Shown here: in pieces, positions 37,660-49,869 of the stretch
How positions within the stretch are numbered: position 1 is the first letter of the stretch
Layout of the letters: each line of letters begins with the position of its first letter
Source: Adiantum capillus-veneris
Lineage: Eukaryota; Streptophyta; Polypodiopsida; Polypodiales; Pteridaceae
Length of the DNA stretch: 64,000 nucleotides
Assembly (NCBI GenBank): GCA_014529385.2
Contig: CM043942.1
Coordinates: 36,702,469-36,766,468, forward strand
Direction of reading: 5' to 3'
Translations under genes and position numbers: made by a program
The notes under the pieces: generated by a model
What the model was told of the DNA's origin: nothing
What the model saw: the letters and a program-made list of their open reading frames with translations, nothing else
Database searches by the model: none

Positions 37660-39254
37660 ATAAGAATTATGTGAATAATGTATCCATAAGTGGAGTGATA
37701 TTCGCATGCTCAAGTATGATCCAAATGAAAAAGGGGTAGAGAGAAATCTCACTTTGAATGAGGGAAGGGCCTAGAAGTGGTGGATGATTCTCAAGGCACC
37801 TCATAAGCCAACCACTTGGGCATCTTTTGAGGTTGTATTTTGCATACGAATATGTTTAGCAAATATTCCAAATATTGATTTTTATACAAGATTTTGGCAT
37901 AAGGAATGCTTAGTTATGCCTTTTGGTTTAACTACCTCTCCTACCACTTGCATGACCACGATGGACAATACTTCATGGCCATATTCATGGAAATTTTTCA
38001 TTGTTTTCTTGGATGACATTTTGGTCTACACGGTGCTACTAAATAGGAGCGCTTACAAAACCTCAAGTTGGTGTTTGACTTGTTAAGAGAGCAGAAGTTC
38101 TTTGCAAAGCTCAGCCAGTGTGAGTTTTTGAAAATTAAAATCAACTACTTGGGGCATGTTTTCTCTTATGTTGGTCGTTGAATGGATCGGACCAAGGTAG
38201 ATGTAATTTTACAATGGCCACATCCTACTAATTTGGAAGATCCCCATACTTTTTAGATGTGGAAAGCTATTATCATAAACTTGTAAAGGATTATATGAAG
38301 ATATAAGTTCCCATGACAAACCAATTAAAGGCTCAATCCAAGGCCTTCGCTTGAGCAAAGAACAAAGATGTAGTTTTGATAAGCTTAACATAGCTTTAAC
38401 AACGGCACCCATTTTATCTATTGTTGATCCTCTCAACCCATTTGTGCTTGAGACCAATGCAAATGACAAAGCTGTTGCTGAAGGATTATATGAAGATATA
38501 AGTTCCCATAATAAGCCAATTAAAGGCTCAATCCAAGGCCTTCACTTGAGCGAAGAACAGAAATGTAGTTTTGATAAGATTAAGGTAGATGTAACAACGA
38601 CACCCATTTTAGCTACTGTTGATCCTCTCAAACGATTTGTGCTTGAGAAAGATGCAAATAAAAAATCTATTGGTGCAATGCTATTGCTCAATTTAATTAT
38701 TTTTCTTATGAGCGGGAGGTTAATGGCATCATTCATGTTTTGCAACATTGTCTGCATGGTGCTCAATTTGCGAATATTTTCAATTATGAAAGCATCAAAT
38801 GTTTTGCACAATAAAAAAAGTTGAAGGGACTTAAGGCCAAGTGGTCTAAAATCCTTCATGAGCATGACTGGAATTTAAGGTATTATAAAGGCTAGTATAA
38901 TGTTGTAGTTGATGCTTTAAGTTGCATGCCTGAGATAATTAATCTTGCATTTACAAAAATTCAAAGAGCAAAAATTTGAAGTATAGTTTATGCTTTAGGT
39001 CGCATGCTTGAGGTAATTACTCTTGCATTTACTGAAGTTCAAAGTGACCTTTTTGCGATCTCTTAAGGAAAAATGCAAGAATGACCAATCTTACTCAACA
39101 TGTGCTCATGTTATTAAGAGACATCTTGCCAACACTCAAGCTAGTGTTCAAGACAACTCTACACAAATTTCCAAGGTTCCACTTTAACTAGAGATTAACT
39201 TAATTTTTGGAAGCATTTTTAGGTTGATAAAGGGTACTCACTCCACAAGAGGAG
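37660..39254 (+). pseudogene. Ty3/gypsy (chromovirus) gag-RT-RNase H remains
   Basis: LKAPHKPTTWASFEVVF (about 37790-37840) looks like Gag. After a deletion the reverse transcriptase appears as ECLVMPFGLTTSPTTCMTTM and the catalytic FFIVFLDDILVYT (about 38000-38030). A frameshift leads to KFFAKLSQCEFLKIKINYLG with stops, then RNase H (DPLNPFVLETNANDKAVAEG and relatives). An in-frame 195 bp tandem duplication affects RNase H (38286-38675). Near 39230 the zinc-binding N-terminus of integrase begins and is interrupted at 39254 by another insertion. Many stops; inactive. It would have copied RNA to DNA in a Ty3-type element whose integrase half resumes at 42503. Confidence 0.8.
38286..38675 (+). 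repeat. In-frame tandem duplication (2 x 195 bp) inside RNase H relic
   Basis: AAGGATTATATGAAGATATA recurs at 38286 and 38481, followed in both units by TAAAGGCTCAATCCAAGGCC and CTCTCAA near the unit end. 195 bp is 65 codons, so the reading frame is kept. The units differ at several positions. Confidence 0.85.
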
Positions 39255-39607
39255 TGTAGGGTTAAGGTGGATAGGATAGTGTACCATTCATGGCATAAGC
39301 ATGCTTGGAGAGGTTAGTGTAGAGCTTAAGAGAGAAACTATTAGACAATACAATATAGACTATACTTGCAAATGATAAAGCTTAATATTATTCAGCAGAA
39401 CCTGCCTCTATATAGGCTTTTGGAAATAGGCAGCCTTTGACACATAAGCACAAAAGGTGGCTTCCAATGCACAATACAAGTGGCTTTCTCTTTACAAAGG
39501 TTGCAAGAGACTTTTCACATGGATTGACACATAAGGCTTTTCTAGGTGGAAGAGACTGTTCACATAAGAGTTCACATAAGAGATGCAACAAAACTCGCAT
39601 CCCAACA
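39255..39607 (-). repeat. 3' LTR of the gag-only Copia-type element
   Basis: 353 bp; on the - strand begins TGTTGGGATGCG. Paired with 42151-42502. TATATAG-type TATA sequence near 39407-39414. Confidence 0.92.
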
Positions 39608-39805
39608 ATCCTCCCCTATGTGGGTTTTGGTTGCATATCACTCACACAATCCTCCCCTCAAAACACACTAGGGTGAGGCACCCCTTGAACACAAAGTTGC
39701 CTCCCCTAAGCACAAAGGGTGTAGGCACACACAACATCAGGGTTTAGGCACACACAAGCCTCCCGTGACACAAATAGAGGGTAAGGTACACAAGAGAGAT
39801 AATGC

Positions 39806-40648
39806 TCACAACACATCATCATAAACCAAGCCAATATTGTTGTCGTTATCTTCGTCACAATCTTCAGCGGTGGCAAGGTTGATTTTTGCTTTTGGTTTAT
39901 CCTTGAAATGCTCTTTGTAATTGGTAAGCTATGAAGATTTATCTTTGAGTCTGCAATATTTTGTAGCATGGTTGTTTTTGCCACAAATGCGACAAGGGTT
40001 GATTTCATAGCAATCCTTTGAAAGGTGATTTGTTCTGCCACAGTGTGTGCACTTTAAGTTTCTTTTGTGATTGCGGTTGTAGCGGTTGGATGAGACCACA
40101 TAAGCACCACTTGACTGTTGTTGACTGCCTTTGAGTTTCTTTTCGTGCTCTTGAAGAGATTTTATTACATCTTCAATTTTAGGGATCGGATCTTTCTCTT
40201 TCAGCACTGTTACAATTTGGCCAAAATTTGCATCTGGTACTGCTTTGAGAGGCACAGCAATTTGGTCTTCATTATGTACAGGGCATTTTATATATGTCAA
40301 CTGTGTGCAAATACTTTTGAGCCTATTGACTAGAGATGACACATCTTCTCCAGGCTCCATAAGTAGTCCATAAAGTTGCATTTTTAATGCAATTTTGGAA
40401 TGCTTGGCAATAGCACCAAAATGCTGCTCTAAAGTTATCCATGCATCATGTGCAGTGGTACAATCATCTAAATAATGCACGAAGTTGTCGTCAAGTGAAG
40501 TGAGTAAAATGCCGAGAGCTTGCTCATCCTTAGCTGCAAATTGTGCTAAGCTCTGTCGCGTTTCTATTTTGTCATCGTCATTTGGTGGCTTAATGACGGA
40601 CCATAACTGCTTTCGCATTAAGTACCCTTTGGTTTTAGCCTGCCACAT
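39806..40648 (-). CDS. Copia-type Gag (UBN2-like) with two zinc knuckles
   Basis: The frame with the ATG at 40648 is open upstream to about 40755 (reading ...DKFNGHGFHMWQAKTKGYLM), so the native start may lie a little upstream and not be ATG-initiated in this copy. It shows the Copia Gag pattern: W-x-x-K-x-x-G-Y-L near the start, LAQFAAKDEQALGILLTSLD, HDAWITLEQHFG and LYGLLMEPGEDVSSLVNRL. Two intact C-x2-C-x4-H-x4-C knuckles follow, CTHCGRTNHLSKDC and CRICGKNNHATKYC, which bind element RNA. A TAG at 39929-39931 interrupts the frame just after the knuckles; about 40 further codons in the same frame (rich in Asp and Asn, ending LVYDDVL) run to a TGA at 39806-39808. No pol follows, so the particles would need another Copia's enzymes. 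Confidence 0.8.
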
Positions 40649-40759
40649 GTGGAAACCATGCCCGTTGAATTTGTCAATGTTATTATCTCCCCCATGATGG
40701 TGCTCTACTGTGTGTGGTGAGAGGAAGGTCTTACTCGGGTGAGGGGGCAGTGTCTAGTC

Positions 40760-42137
40760 CTCGTGAGCACTTGCTTCAAAGGTTTTTACAAATTATTGGT
40801 GAAGTCACTCTCCAATATGGAGCACCTCTTCACCAAAAATAAAAACAAAATTGAAGTTGAAAATCGAACCTTAATGGAGAGCCTTTGAATGCTTGTTGAA
40901 GCTCGATGATGCTTTGAAGATGTGTAGTGGACACGGTAGCAACGAAAACAAAGCTTGGCCAAATAGTGGGACGATTTTCAGGCTTGGTTGAGAGCTTTAA
41001 TCTCCAAACAGTTTTGAAAATTTGGTGGGAATGGGCCTTAAAATTAGCTTGATTCAAAGTAAAGGTCCAATAACCACCTGTAGATACTTAGTGGTGTGTG
41101 GCATAGCAGCAGCCCATGGTGGGCAGGGTTTAGCACAGATGATGACGTGACTGCACCGCGAGGAGCACACAATACCTTGGTGCCTCAGAAGGTGATGACA
41201 CACAGCAGTAAAGAGGACTTGATTGGGGGGGAGGCAGGTGTCGGCAGGTCAAAGAAGGTGGCCGATGCCTGGGCAGAGGTATAGTAGCAAGTAGCAACTT
41301 TTGTGACCTGACAGAGGTTGGTGTGTTGGTGCTGTGGGGCCAGTGGCGCGGGCTGTTGGTGATGACGAGCACACGCAGAGCTAGACGGCAATGGAGGCTA
41401 CGTTGCAACAATTTGTAGCGGCACGATAGCTGTCCTTGAATCCAATGTACTGCCAAGCTTGACACGTTGATGATGAGCCAGCAAGGTTGATTGGATTTCA
41501 GGCTGTGAAGTTTGGCGAGTTGTGGATGCAAGCTGGGGTAGAGAGGTTGTGGCCGTGAGAACGTGAAGACAAAAGATGGCGGGGCCGTTATTGCAGCTTT
41601 TGAAGAGATGCTCCCCCAAATTTCCCTTTCCAAAATAAGAATTGTTTATGCAAGGGGTGGCTCCCACTAATAGTAACACACACACACACACACTATTTTT
41701 CTTTATCTCTCATACACACATGAAAGCCCACTTAATCGACTTAACCTCTTGAGGGCTCACTATGAGCATGCACACTTGAGAAATCAAAAAAAGCTCGCAA
41801 ATTTGCAGTAGATCGAAGCCAAATATGCACACAAAATGCGTAAAATTGACCTAATTATTGATGCTAATGATGCGACAATCACGATGCAAATACAAACAAT
41901 CGTTAAATTCTCTTCGTGATTAATTGGTATGTGTAGTGGAACGAATTATACATATCCCATTACCAAAGAATTTCAAAAGAGAAAAATAACGATGTGATTA
42001 ACGCCATGATGAGTATGCAATGCGAAGGGGTATTGAGTTAACCATTGCAATGGTTAATTAGAGTAAGCGCCAATGCAATCTAGCATAGAAAAATGCATAG
42101 GATCTAATTAGATTAGGAGATACTAATCTAATAATAG
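40760..42137 (-). other. Leader region of the gag-only Copia-type element
   Basis: About 1.4 kb between PBS and gag on the - strand, unusually long for Copia. It holds an AC run (41677-41693) and open frames of up to 167 codons with no recognisable domain. Nothing functional can be assigned. Confidence 0.5.
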
Positions 42138-42149
42138 CTCTGATACCAG
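42138..42149 (-). other. Primer-binding site (initiator tRNA-Met)
   Basis: TGGTATCAGAGC on the - strand, next to the 5' LTR that starts at 42151. Confidence 0.9.
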
Positions 42150-42150
42150 T

Positions 42151-42502
42151 TGTAGGGTTAAGGTGGATAGGTTAGTGTACCATTCATGGCATAAGCATGC
42201 TTGGAGAGGTTAGTGTAGAGCTTGAGAGAGAAACTATTAGACAATACAATATAACTATACTTGCAAATGATAAAGCTTAATATTATTCAGCAGAACCTGC
42301 CTCTATATAAGCTTTTGGAAATAGGCATCCTTTGACACATAAGCACAAAAGGTGGCTTCCAATGCACAATACAAGTGGCTTTCTCTTTACAAAGGTTGCA
42401 AGAGACTTTTCACATGGATTGACACATAAGGCTTTTCTAGGTGGAAGAGAGTGTTCACATAAGAGTTCACATAAGAGATGCAACAAAACTCGCATCCAAA
42501 CA
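42151..42502 (-). repeat. 5' LTR of the gag-only Copia-type element
   Basis: 352 bp partner of 39255-39607. Confidence 0.92.
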
Positions 42503-43836
42503 AGGAGAGTATGTGTACCAAAACAAGGATTAACATTAGGCACCAAATCCTTTATGAGTGTCATTATAGTCCCTAGTGCTTGTCATCCCAAGATAATAAA
42601 TACTTACGCACTCATACATCGTCGATTCTATTAGCCATACTTGTATAAAGACGTACAAGATTATGTGATCAAATTTTTAAAAAAAACGGGTTAAAAAAAA
42701 CAGAACAACTAAAAGCAACTCTTATTCATCCTTTAGATATCCTTGATGGCAAGTAGGAAAGTATCTCGAACGATTTTATAGTAGGACTTTCAACTAATGT
42801 AAATGGACATGACTCCATTTGGGTAGTGGTTGACCGTTTTACCAAGATGTGTAGGCTTATTCCTAAAAAGACTACAGTTGAACTCCAAAATTAGCAAGAC
42901 TATTCATGCGGAATGCCTATAAGATGTATGGTTTACCCAACAATATTGTAAGTGATCGCAATTGTAGTTCAATAGCCATTTTTGGCGAGCAGTATTCCAA
43001 AAGTTGGGTACTAAGTCAAGTTAAAGTACAACTAATCATCCTGAAGCTTATAGTCAAATTGGATGGGTAAATTAAGTCATAGAGGATATGTTATGTGCCT
43101 ATGAAATCAAGAAATGGACGAATTGGAAAGATTATCTTCCAATCTTGGAATTTTTTTACAAAAGTATACGTTGTGTTTCTATAAGGTTTAGTCTCTTTTT
43201 GCTAATGGACAACTTCCAACCTCAACCGCCAATTCTAGTGGGTTTAGCCACTCAAAGATTTAGTAAGTCAAGGGCTTCTTACAAGATCACATGTGCATGT
43301 TATGTGCTACTCATTTAAATGTTAAACAAGCATACGATCATATCAAAAGTATGATAACAAAAAATAAAGTTGGTTGCTTTCAAAGACGGTGATCAAGATT
43401 TTCTACTTTATCAAACATTTCAAAAGTATCAAGGCAAGTCCAATTCCAAATTTATATCCTCGTTATTGTGGTCCATTCAAGGCCATAAAACACATTGTCA
43501 AAGTTTTCCATAAGTTGGATTTACCATCATCTTCAAGTATGTATCTAGTATTCCATGTTAGTCAATTGAGGAAATGGCTAGGCGTTGATGATAATGTTGT
43601 GGACCTATATGTTTTGTTTGATTCTATCCAACCACCAAGTTTACCTCATGAACGAGATCATCTTGTGCAATCTCATGTATTACAAACAAGGCACTATAAA
43701 TGCAATCACATTTTGGTCAAGTGGAAGGACACCCCTGCAAAGAGTTATGCCCGAGAGAACGTCACTATAATCAAGAAATGTTTCTCTAATTTATTTATTT
43801 TTAATGACAAAAACTCTTCTCCAAGGGGGGAAGTAC
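42503..43836 (+). pseudogene. Ty3/gypsy chromovirus integrase and chromodomain remains
   Basis: Continues the relic interrupted at 39254. Integrase motifs are readable across stops and frameshifts: PLDIPDGK..., VNGHDSIWVVVDRFTKM with the first catalytic Asp (about 42800-42850), and YGLPNNIVSDRN with the second (about 42930-42960). The third part is degraded. The 43374-43841 frame gives the integrase C-terminus, YPRYCGPFKAIKHIVKVFHK and LVFHVSQLRKWLG, then a chromodomain-like end (HILVKWKDTPAKSYARENVT). Chromodomains steer integration to particular chromatin. The frame ends at the purine tract AAGGGGGGAAG before a putative 3' LTR at 43837. Confidence 0.8.
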
Positions 43837-44100
43837 TGTGAGGACAAGGGTCCTAGGCAATAAGCCCATATGGCACAATGCATCATCTATGGCATTGACT
43901 CGCTAACGCTGGCACCATTGCAAAGAACCAATCCTCTCAAGGTTGGTAGAGTGACCTTAGAGACCCTCTAGAATATCTAGAGTTGCATCTTCCATTACAC
44001 CTATGATACTGCAACAAAACTTGGCTTTTGGTGCTTGAGGGAAGATGGAAGTGGGGGTGCTTCCTTGTGCTCTTGATTGGGAGTTGTTGAGTGTGTTATT
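43823..44100 (+). other. Polypurine tract and putative 3' LTR start of the Ty3 relic
   Basis: AAGGGGGGAAGTAC at 43823-43836 precedes TGTGAGGACAAGGG at 43837, the expected order of PPT then LTR. The LTR start is similar to 15472. Its right end could not be located, so the end coordinate is arbitrary. Confidence 0.45.
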
Positions 44101-47100
44101 AGTGTTTTTGTGTTGGGAAGTCCATGTCCACTAGATTCTTGTTCAAACTATCATCACAACTCCATATTCCCTAACCCCCCTTTCCTCGTAACTGGAATCT
44201 CCCCCCTCCCCTTCCACGTGGTCCTCCACCTGCCGTCGCCCTCGCCTACCATTGTCGCTGCCTCCGCCTCTGCACGCAACATCTCTTGCACACTCCGCCT
44301 TCCCCCCACATGCTATCCGCGAACACAACTCGCGATACCCACAACAGCCTGCACACAGAGTTATCTTTGTGCAGGCCGCGAGACAGTTTACAGAGAACTC
44401 TGGCTGCCAAGGGAGAGCTCTTTCAAGGCTAGCTCCGAAGGCGAGAGAGAGAGAGAGAGAGAGAGCTGTGGCACGGTTCTCAGGGCTGCCAGCCTCGCGA
44501 CCTCATTCAGTGGGAGAGAAAAAGAGGGAGAACCAATAAATTAAATTGGAAACAGAATGCATGAACTCCACTTCGCCTCGTATTCTTAGCCTTCCACTAA
44601 CCTCTTCCCTTTTCCTTCTAAAACTAATGATCGATTTCTTGATTTTCTAGGATTGGGTACCCCATACCTACTACTCACTCGAAACTTTTTTCATTTCAAG
44701 TTTTTTTCTTTTGTACCATTAGGGATAGGTATGCCAAAGTCTATCTCTTGCTATCTCCAAGTATTGCCAAAAATTTTCCATAAAAACCATAACTCAAAAA
44801 AACAAGTTAAAAGGTCAAAAATAAGGTGCCTAGGGGGGAATAAAAAGCTTGAAACACTTGAAATTGGTATCACCAAGCTTGTGGAAGCAAAACTAATAAG
44901 TTTGCATTGGATTGACACGGCACATGGATCAAGATTCTTGGGCAAGCACATAATGACTATAGCTAGAGTATGTCCCTGTGGCATCAAGCAAACTGCTCAA
45001 TATTTGAGTGATCAAAAGGTGAAAAATAACCTGAATTTGCAAATCTTGGAACCCTGAGATTTGAGACATAGTTACCTTAGATGCAATTTTGGGTAAATTT
45101 TGGAGGGGGTGTGTAATTTATGTTGATTGTACATCCCATTCCTACATTGCAGTGAGAAAATTCACCACTTTGAGTCAAGGGACATACAATTGCAAAATTC
45201 AATGTCTGAATTGAAACTTTGGAATATACGGAAAAAGTGGAAAGTCCTTTCACACAAAGTAGTACACCATTACAATCATACGAGTATAGGGAACAAGTGT
45301 ATAACATTTCCTTGCAAACAAGGAAAAGCATGGATTGTAATCCATGGGTTCCAACATCTAACATTTTATTTTTAGGTCAGAGATTTCCTAGAGCACTAAC
45401 ATTTCATCGACACTCCATTCCCAACACCATATTGCATTTGGAGCCCGATTGGAGTGAAAACAAGCCCATAACAAGTTTGGAAAGGATGCAAAAGCACAAA
45501 TTATACTTGGGAATGTAATGTTAAAAGGGTAAATCATATACAAACGCTTTGAAAGTCGGGGAAACTATTACGCTTGATCAAGGCATGAAGCTTGCCTAGT
45601 CAAAAAAATTTTGTCGAGTGCATATGGATCATCCTCCATCAATAATCTCAAACCAAACTTGCAATTGAAGCATCACATTGTCCTAGCCTAGTTCAAGTGC
45701 CTCGTGAATTGTCACTCAAAGAGACATCAAGAAGCGAGGGATGGTAGTCAGAGACCAAAGTCAGCACCTTTGGAATAACACAATTTAGAGACTCCTTATT
45801 AGAAATCAAGTGAATTATATTAAAAACTTTAGACAAACACATCACATTGCGTTTTGTGCAAAAAGTGCAAACAAGTGCATAACACACTTAGCCAGTCCTT
45901 GAAAGCAATGCCATTAAGGCTTTTGCATACAACCAATGGTTCCATTCCTCCGGTAGCCCTCTATTAACAAAGTAGGTGTGTGCGCACACACACAAATGCC
46001 TCCTTGGACATGAATCTTGTAGTAGTAGGATCATAGGTACGTGGCAACTATGGTGCGACAATTGGGTCACGAAGGAGGAAGAGTCTAAAGCTTAAATAAA
46101 TATCTTTCCAGATAGATACTTTTTGAGTTTCCAAGGGATGTTATACTCACCATTACAAAGAAAGTATGGAAAGAGTGCTCATAGAATACTAGGGGAAACA
46201 TGTGTTCCACATCTCTAAGAATACATGTTCCTAAACAATATTTAACAAAGCCTATCATACAAGATCCCTCCCTAAGATTGTAAAAGCAATCGGCTCCAAA
46301 CATGTGGCATATGGTGCTAAGAGGGAAGTAGAACAATCATTTACAAACCAGGTTCTCTAAAAAAAGTAGAAACAAGATTAAGGCAAAGCGTAGTGCAAGG
46401 TAATCATTAAAGAGTATTCTTCATTTCATAAATATCCTGCTCAGTGCTACTTTCAGAGTTCAGTTACCACCTCCATCACCCACCTTGCCTTCAATAATAA
46501 ATAAACCACCTATAATCGGTCTTGGGACTGCTGTCTGCATATTTGATGTGATGCTTCCAAATCTCATTCACCTGAGATTCTTAGAGCATGCAATCTAATG
46601 AAATAAATGACCACTAACTCCATGCACCAATAAAAAATCAATGAATTTAAAAATTCAAAAAATTATTTTTCATTAGCAAAAAGGGAAGGCATCACTAAGG
46701 CCTTACCCTTTGAGCAAGCCAAAAAGGCCTACCTAGTAGGGTCTTTATTGTAGAGACTAGAATGTAACGGCAAGAGTAGGCACGGACGTAACCAACAAAA
46801 TTTGGCATTCTATTTCAAGCACACCAAAGTTGACAAAATATAGGGATCCACCCAAATTGGAAAGAACAAGAAAAGGAAAGAGAAGAAACAGGCAAGAAAC
46901 TTTAAATGATTGTTTTAATTAGGCATTAGATGATGATGGATCAAGCTTGGGAAGTTTAGCTTCTGATTTTGATTTGGAGTTAGACCTTGATAAACCAAGA
47001 AAGAGGTCGGATTACTATGCAAAACAAAATATACATCAGATTGCAACAGACCAAGCACACAAAAAGGAGGCCCACAATATACTCGTGAAGCATCTCTAGA

Positions 47101-47994
47101 AACCCTGTGCATAGGTGACAAAGAACTCCTACCCACAAGAATGGCAATCAAAAGAACCCAAACAATATAAAACCTCCAGTAGATTGGGGCGAGCAAAAAA
47201 AGAAGACAAGTATGAGAAAAATTAACACCCCCCAAAAGATTGCACATAAGAAGTGCAACGAAAACATAAGACTGACCAAAATCCAGTGCTTGTTTGTGAA
47301 GAGTTACTACCTACTGCAATCAATCTAGCATAGAATTACTCTTAGCTTTAGATGCTATCTTCAGAGATCAGATAGCCACGTGATCACTAAGTGCAAGGAT
47401 AAATGAGCTAAATGAGGACGATCAACCTTCATGATTAGTGCGCAACGGCAGACAGAAATCCTATGTAGACAGATTTTACTTGTTTTTTACTGGCATACAC
47501 CTTCCCAAGAGTTTTTTGTACCATTCTTCCTTCACAAATTGCCGCAGCTTCTTGATACGGATATCCTCAACAGATTTATGTTAAGAAATTTGAATAGAGT
47601 ATCTGACCATTCTACAAACAAAGTTCAGCTGGCTAGCAATTGAAGGTGAACCAGCACCTCGGCCATTTCACCGAAAGGAGTAAATCGCAGCCCCAAACCT
47701 TCTGCAAGAATGCTGGTCACGTATGAAGAAAAGACCGAAATTCATTGGACCAAAGCTGTGACTCACCATTGCGAGTATCCTCGTGATGTTGCTGCTGCTA
47801 TACAGTTTGACACATCCCCCACATCAAAGGTCCATTTTCCGTAGCCACTATTGTAAAGAAAACATGTGACCTCTAATATATATGAGACTGCCTTTGATGA
47901 CTAATGATTTGTTGAACAGGGGACCCTCCAATAATCACACCATCCATTTGATACCTGAACCCCACAAACAATTGCTATAATTTTAGGAGGAGCC
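44101..47994. other. Non-coding stretch, nothing firmly recognised
   Basis: Frames such as 44077-44544 and 44653-45057 show no known domain, and the first includes a GA run. Purine-rich TTTTGGAGGGGG followed by TGTGTAAT at about 45099-45118 looks like a PPT/LTR junction, but no partner LTR was found. The last few hundred bases would include the 3' untranslated region of the PUM24-like gene. Confidence 0.45.
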
Positions 47995-49821
47995 CTAATC
48001 TGAACCACTCACTCCATTTCCTTTTACAGCCCTTTTTCGCTTGGCTCCTTTTGCAGTTTCTGTTCTCTCAGTCCTGTCTTGAAGAAGACCCGAATTTAGT
48101 AGTGGCTGGAGTTCTTTCATTGCCTCCTCATGCACCTTCTTGTCGGTGCAGATTTGAAAAGCAGAAACAATCTTTTGACTGCAGTAACCAAAAACAAATT
48201 AAAGGATTTAGTCTAGCCAATGGTGAAACATGCTGGAGTAGAAGGCTAAAACACTCATAATTGATCATAGAAGTCGCGTAGTGTTAAAGTGGATATAAAA
48301 TGTTGCACGAACAACAATATTCAGAAGTGTGCATTTTAAGCACCATGTGAGGACTAGACTGAAAAAAACATGGGCCTACTGCCACAGTAAAAGGTCCCTC
48401 AATATGATAATAAGAAGTTGTTTCCAAGAGCATACCTGTGGCCAGTAGCCCAATCCATGCATTTTCCTTTCAGTGCAATGTTCCAAAGTACACTTGCAAA
48501 GGAAGGAGCAGTGACGTCACTTGGAAGTAAAGCCGGCTCCAGAATTAGCCTCCTTAATGTTCTACTCGCATGGTAATGTTCAAAAATGTGCTCAACATCA
48601 CCAAGTGTCCGTGGCTGTGCTCCGATATCCGAAACAGCCCGGTGCAATTTGCAAACGCTATTAGGAGCGACATGCCATAGGATACCGTCGTGACCTCCTT
48701 TTGCAACCTGTAAGTAAAGATAACCTTGCTCTGACAATCAGATATTTGAAAGGGAATGCTTATAAACAGTGCAATTTAGCACACACCTCATAGATCAAAT
48801 CTTTTCCAAGTGGAGAACGAAGAAGGTCACCAGCATGTGCTGTACATAAATCAGCCAGCTTCTGCAAGGGATTGGAAGCATGCAAACCATCAGAATGTGG
48901 TATAAAGGCATATTTACCACTACATTAAGCAAAAGACAATCAAAGCAAAAGACAGCACTCTTTAGAAACAGGCTGTGCTAATAGTATTTAGCATACACAA
49001 GAGATGTGATACTTCTGGAATAAATAACCAAGCAAAGTAACTACAAGCCTCTACGTCGCCTACAAATGAATGCCTGGTGGTTTTTCCCGCACTTATTCAT
49101 TTGTGCACAAAAATGGTGGAGAGAACACTAAGCTCTATTCTTTGGTCAACACGATAATATGACAAACTAGCAGTTATGCAAGCTGAAGTATGCTAATTCT
49201 CGCTTTTCTTTACCATGTATTCTGCACTTTTAACCTGAATACCATTCGCATACCCCCCCCCTACAATAACCAGCTTGCAGTTGCAGAAGGTAGTGACAAC
49301 CAAGTGCTACCACAACTGAGCAGCAACTATAATTTCTTGGATAACTTGAACAGAATATGACATAGGGCAGAGAGATTGCTAGGGAGTCGGTGGCTTTGAA
49401 TAGCCACGCTCAGCCGCACAGTAGATACTTCTTCATTGCACAGAAACAAGATACATGAGATTGATGGGGTACAATGGGGAGGACTCAGCCTCCGCAAACG
49501 CTCTCTTCCGATGACGAGAGTATCCTCATCTTGTCAATGGCCGTCTTTACCATCTAAGTAGAAAAGAAGGTACTCGTAGATGCACATGGCTCACAAGGAT
49601 CTGGAAGGGGTGTCTGTCCAGGGACCGTACATAAGGATGTTGCATACTGACCCCACACATCAAGAGAAGTAATCACTGGGGGAGGGGAGTGCTCATGAAA
49701 GAAACGCCATGCTTCTCCCGAGTCTCTACTCAAGAAGAGCTAGTATAAGTCTCGCTTCATCTGAGCTAGGAATGCGCGCTTCTTCCATTGCACCAGGCGC
49801 CGGAAGGCTATCCAAGACTGT

Positions 49822-49869
<48 letters not shown>

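Larger units (their letters stand above)
39255..42502 (-). mobile_element. Gag-only Copia-type LTR element, minus strand
   Basis: LTRs of about 352 bp (39255-39607 and 42151-42502) have TG...CA ends and differ at about seven positions. The 5 bp target duplication AGGAG is perfect (39250-39254, 42503-42507). On the - strand the initiator-Met PBS TGGTATCAGAGC (42138-42149) lies one base from the 5' LTR, and a purine tract (GGGGAGGAT) precedes the 3' LTR. The 2.5 kb internal region codes only a Copia-type Gag; no protease, integrase, RT or RNase H motif is seen. It inserted into the integrase region of the Ty3 relic: TGTGTACC follows the site on the right and the integrase frame can be picked up across it. 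Confidence 0.9.

Noticed and set aside
41130-41633. 167-codon minus-strand frame in the leader of the gag-only Copia element
   Set aside because: Pro/Ser-rich and without resemblance to any element protein; not supported beyond being open.
44653-45057. 134-codon frame
   Set aside because: No recognisable domain and no splice or promoter context; left as unassigned.
45099-45118. GGAGGGGG followed by TGTG as a PPT/LTR junction
   Set aside because: No matching LTR copy or element body was found.
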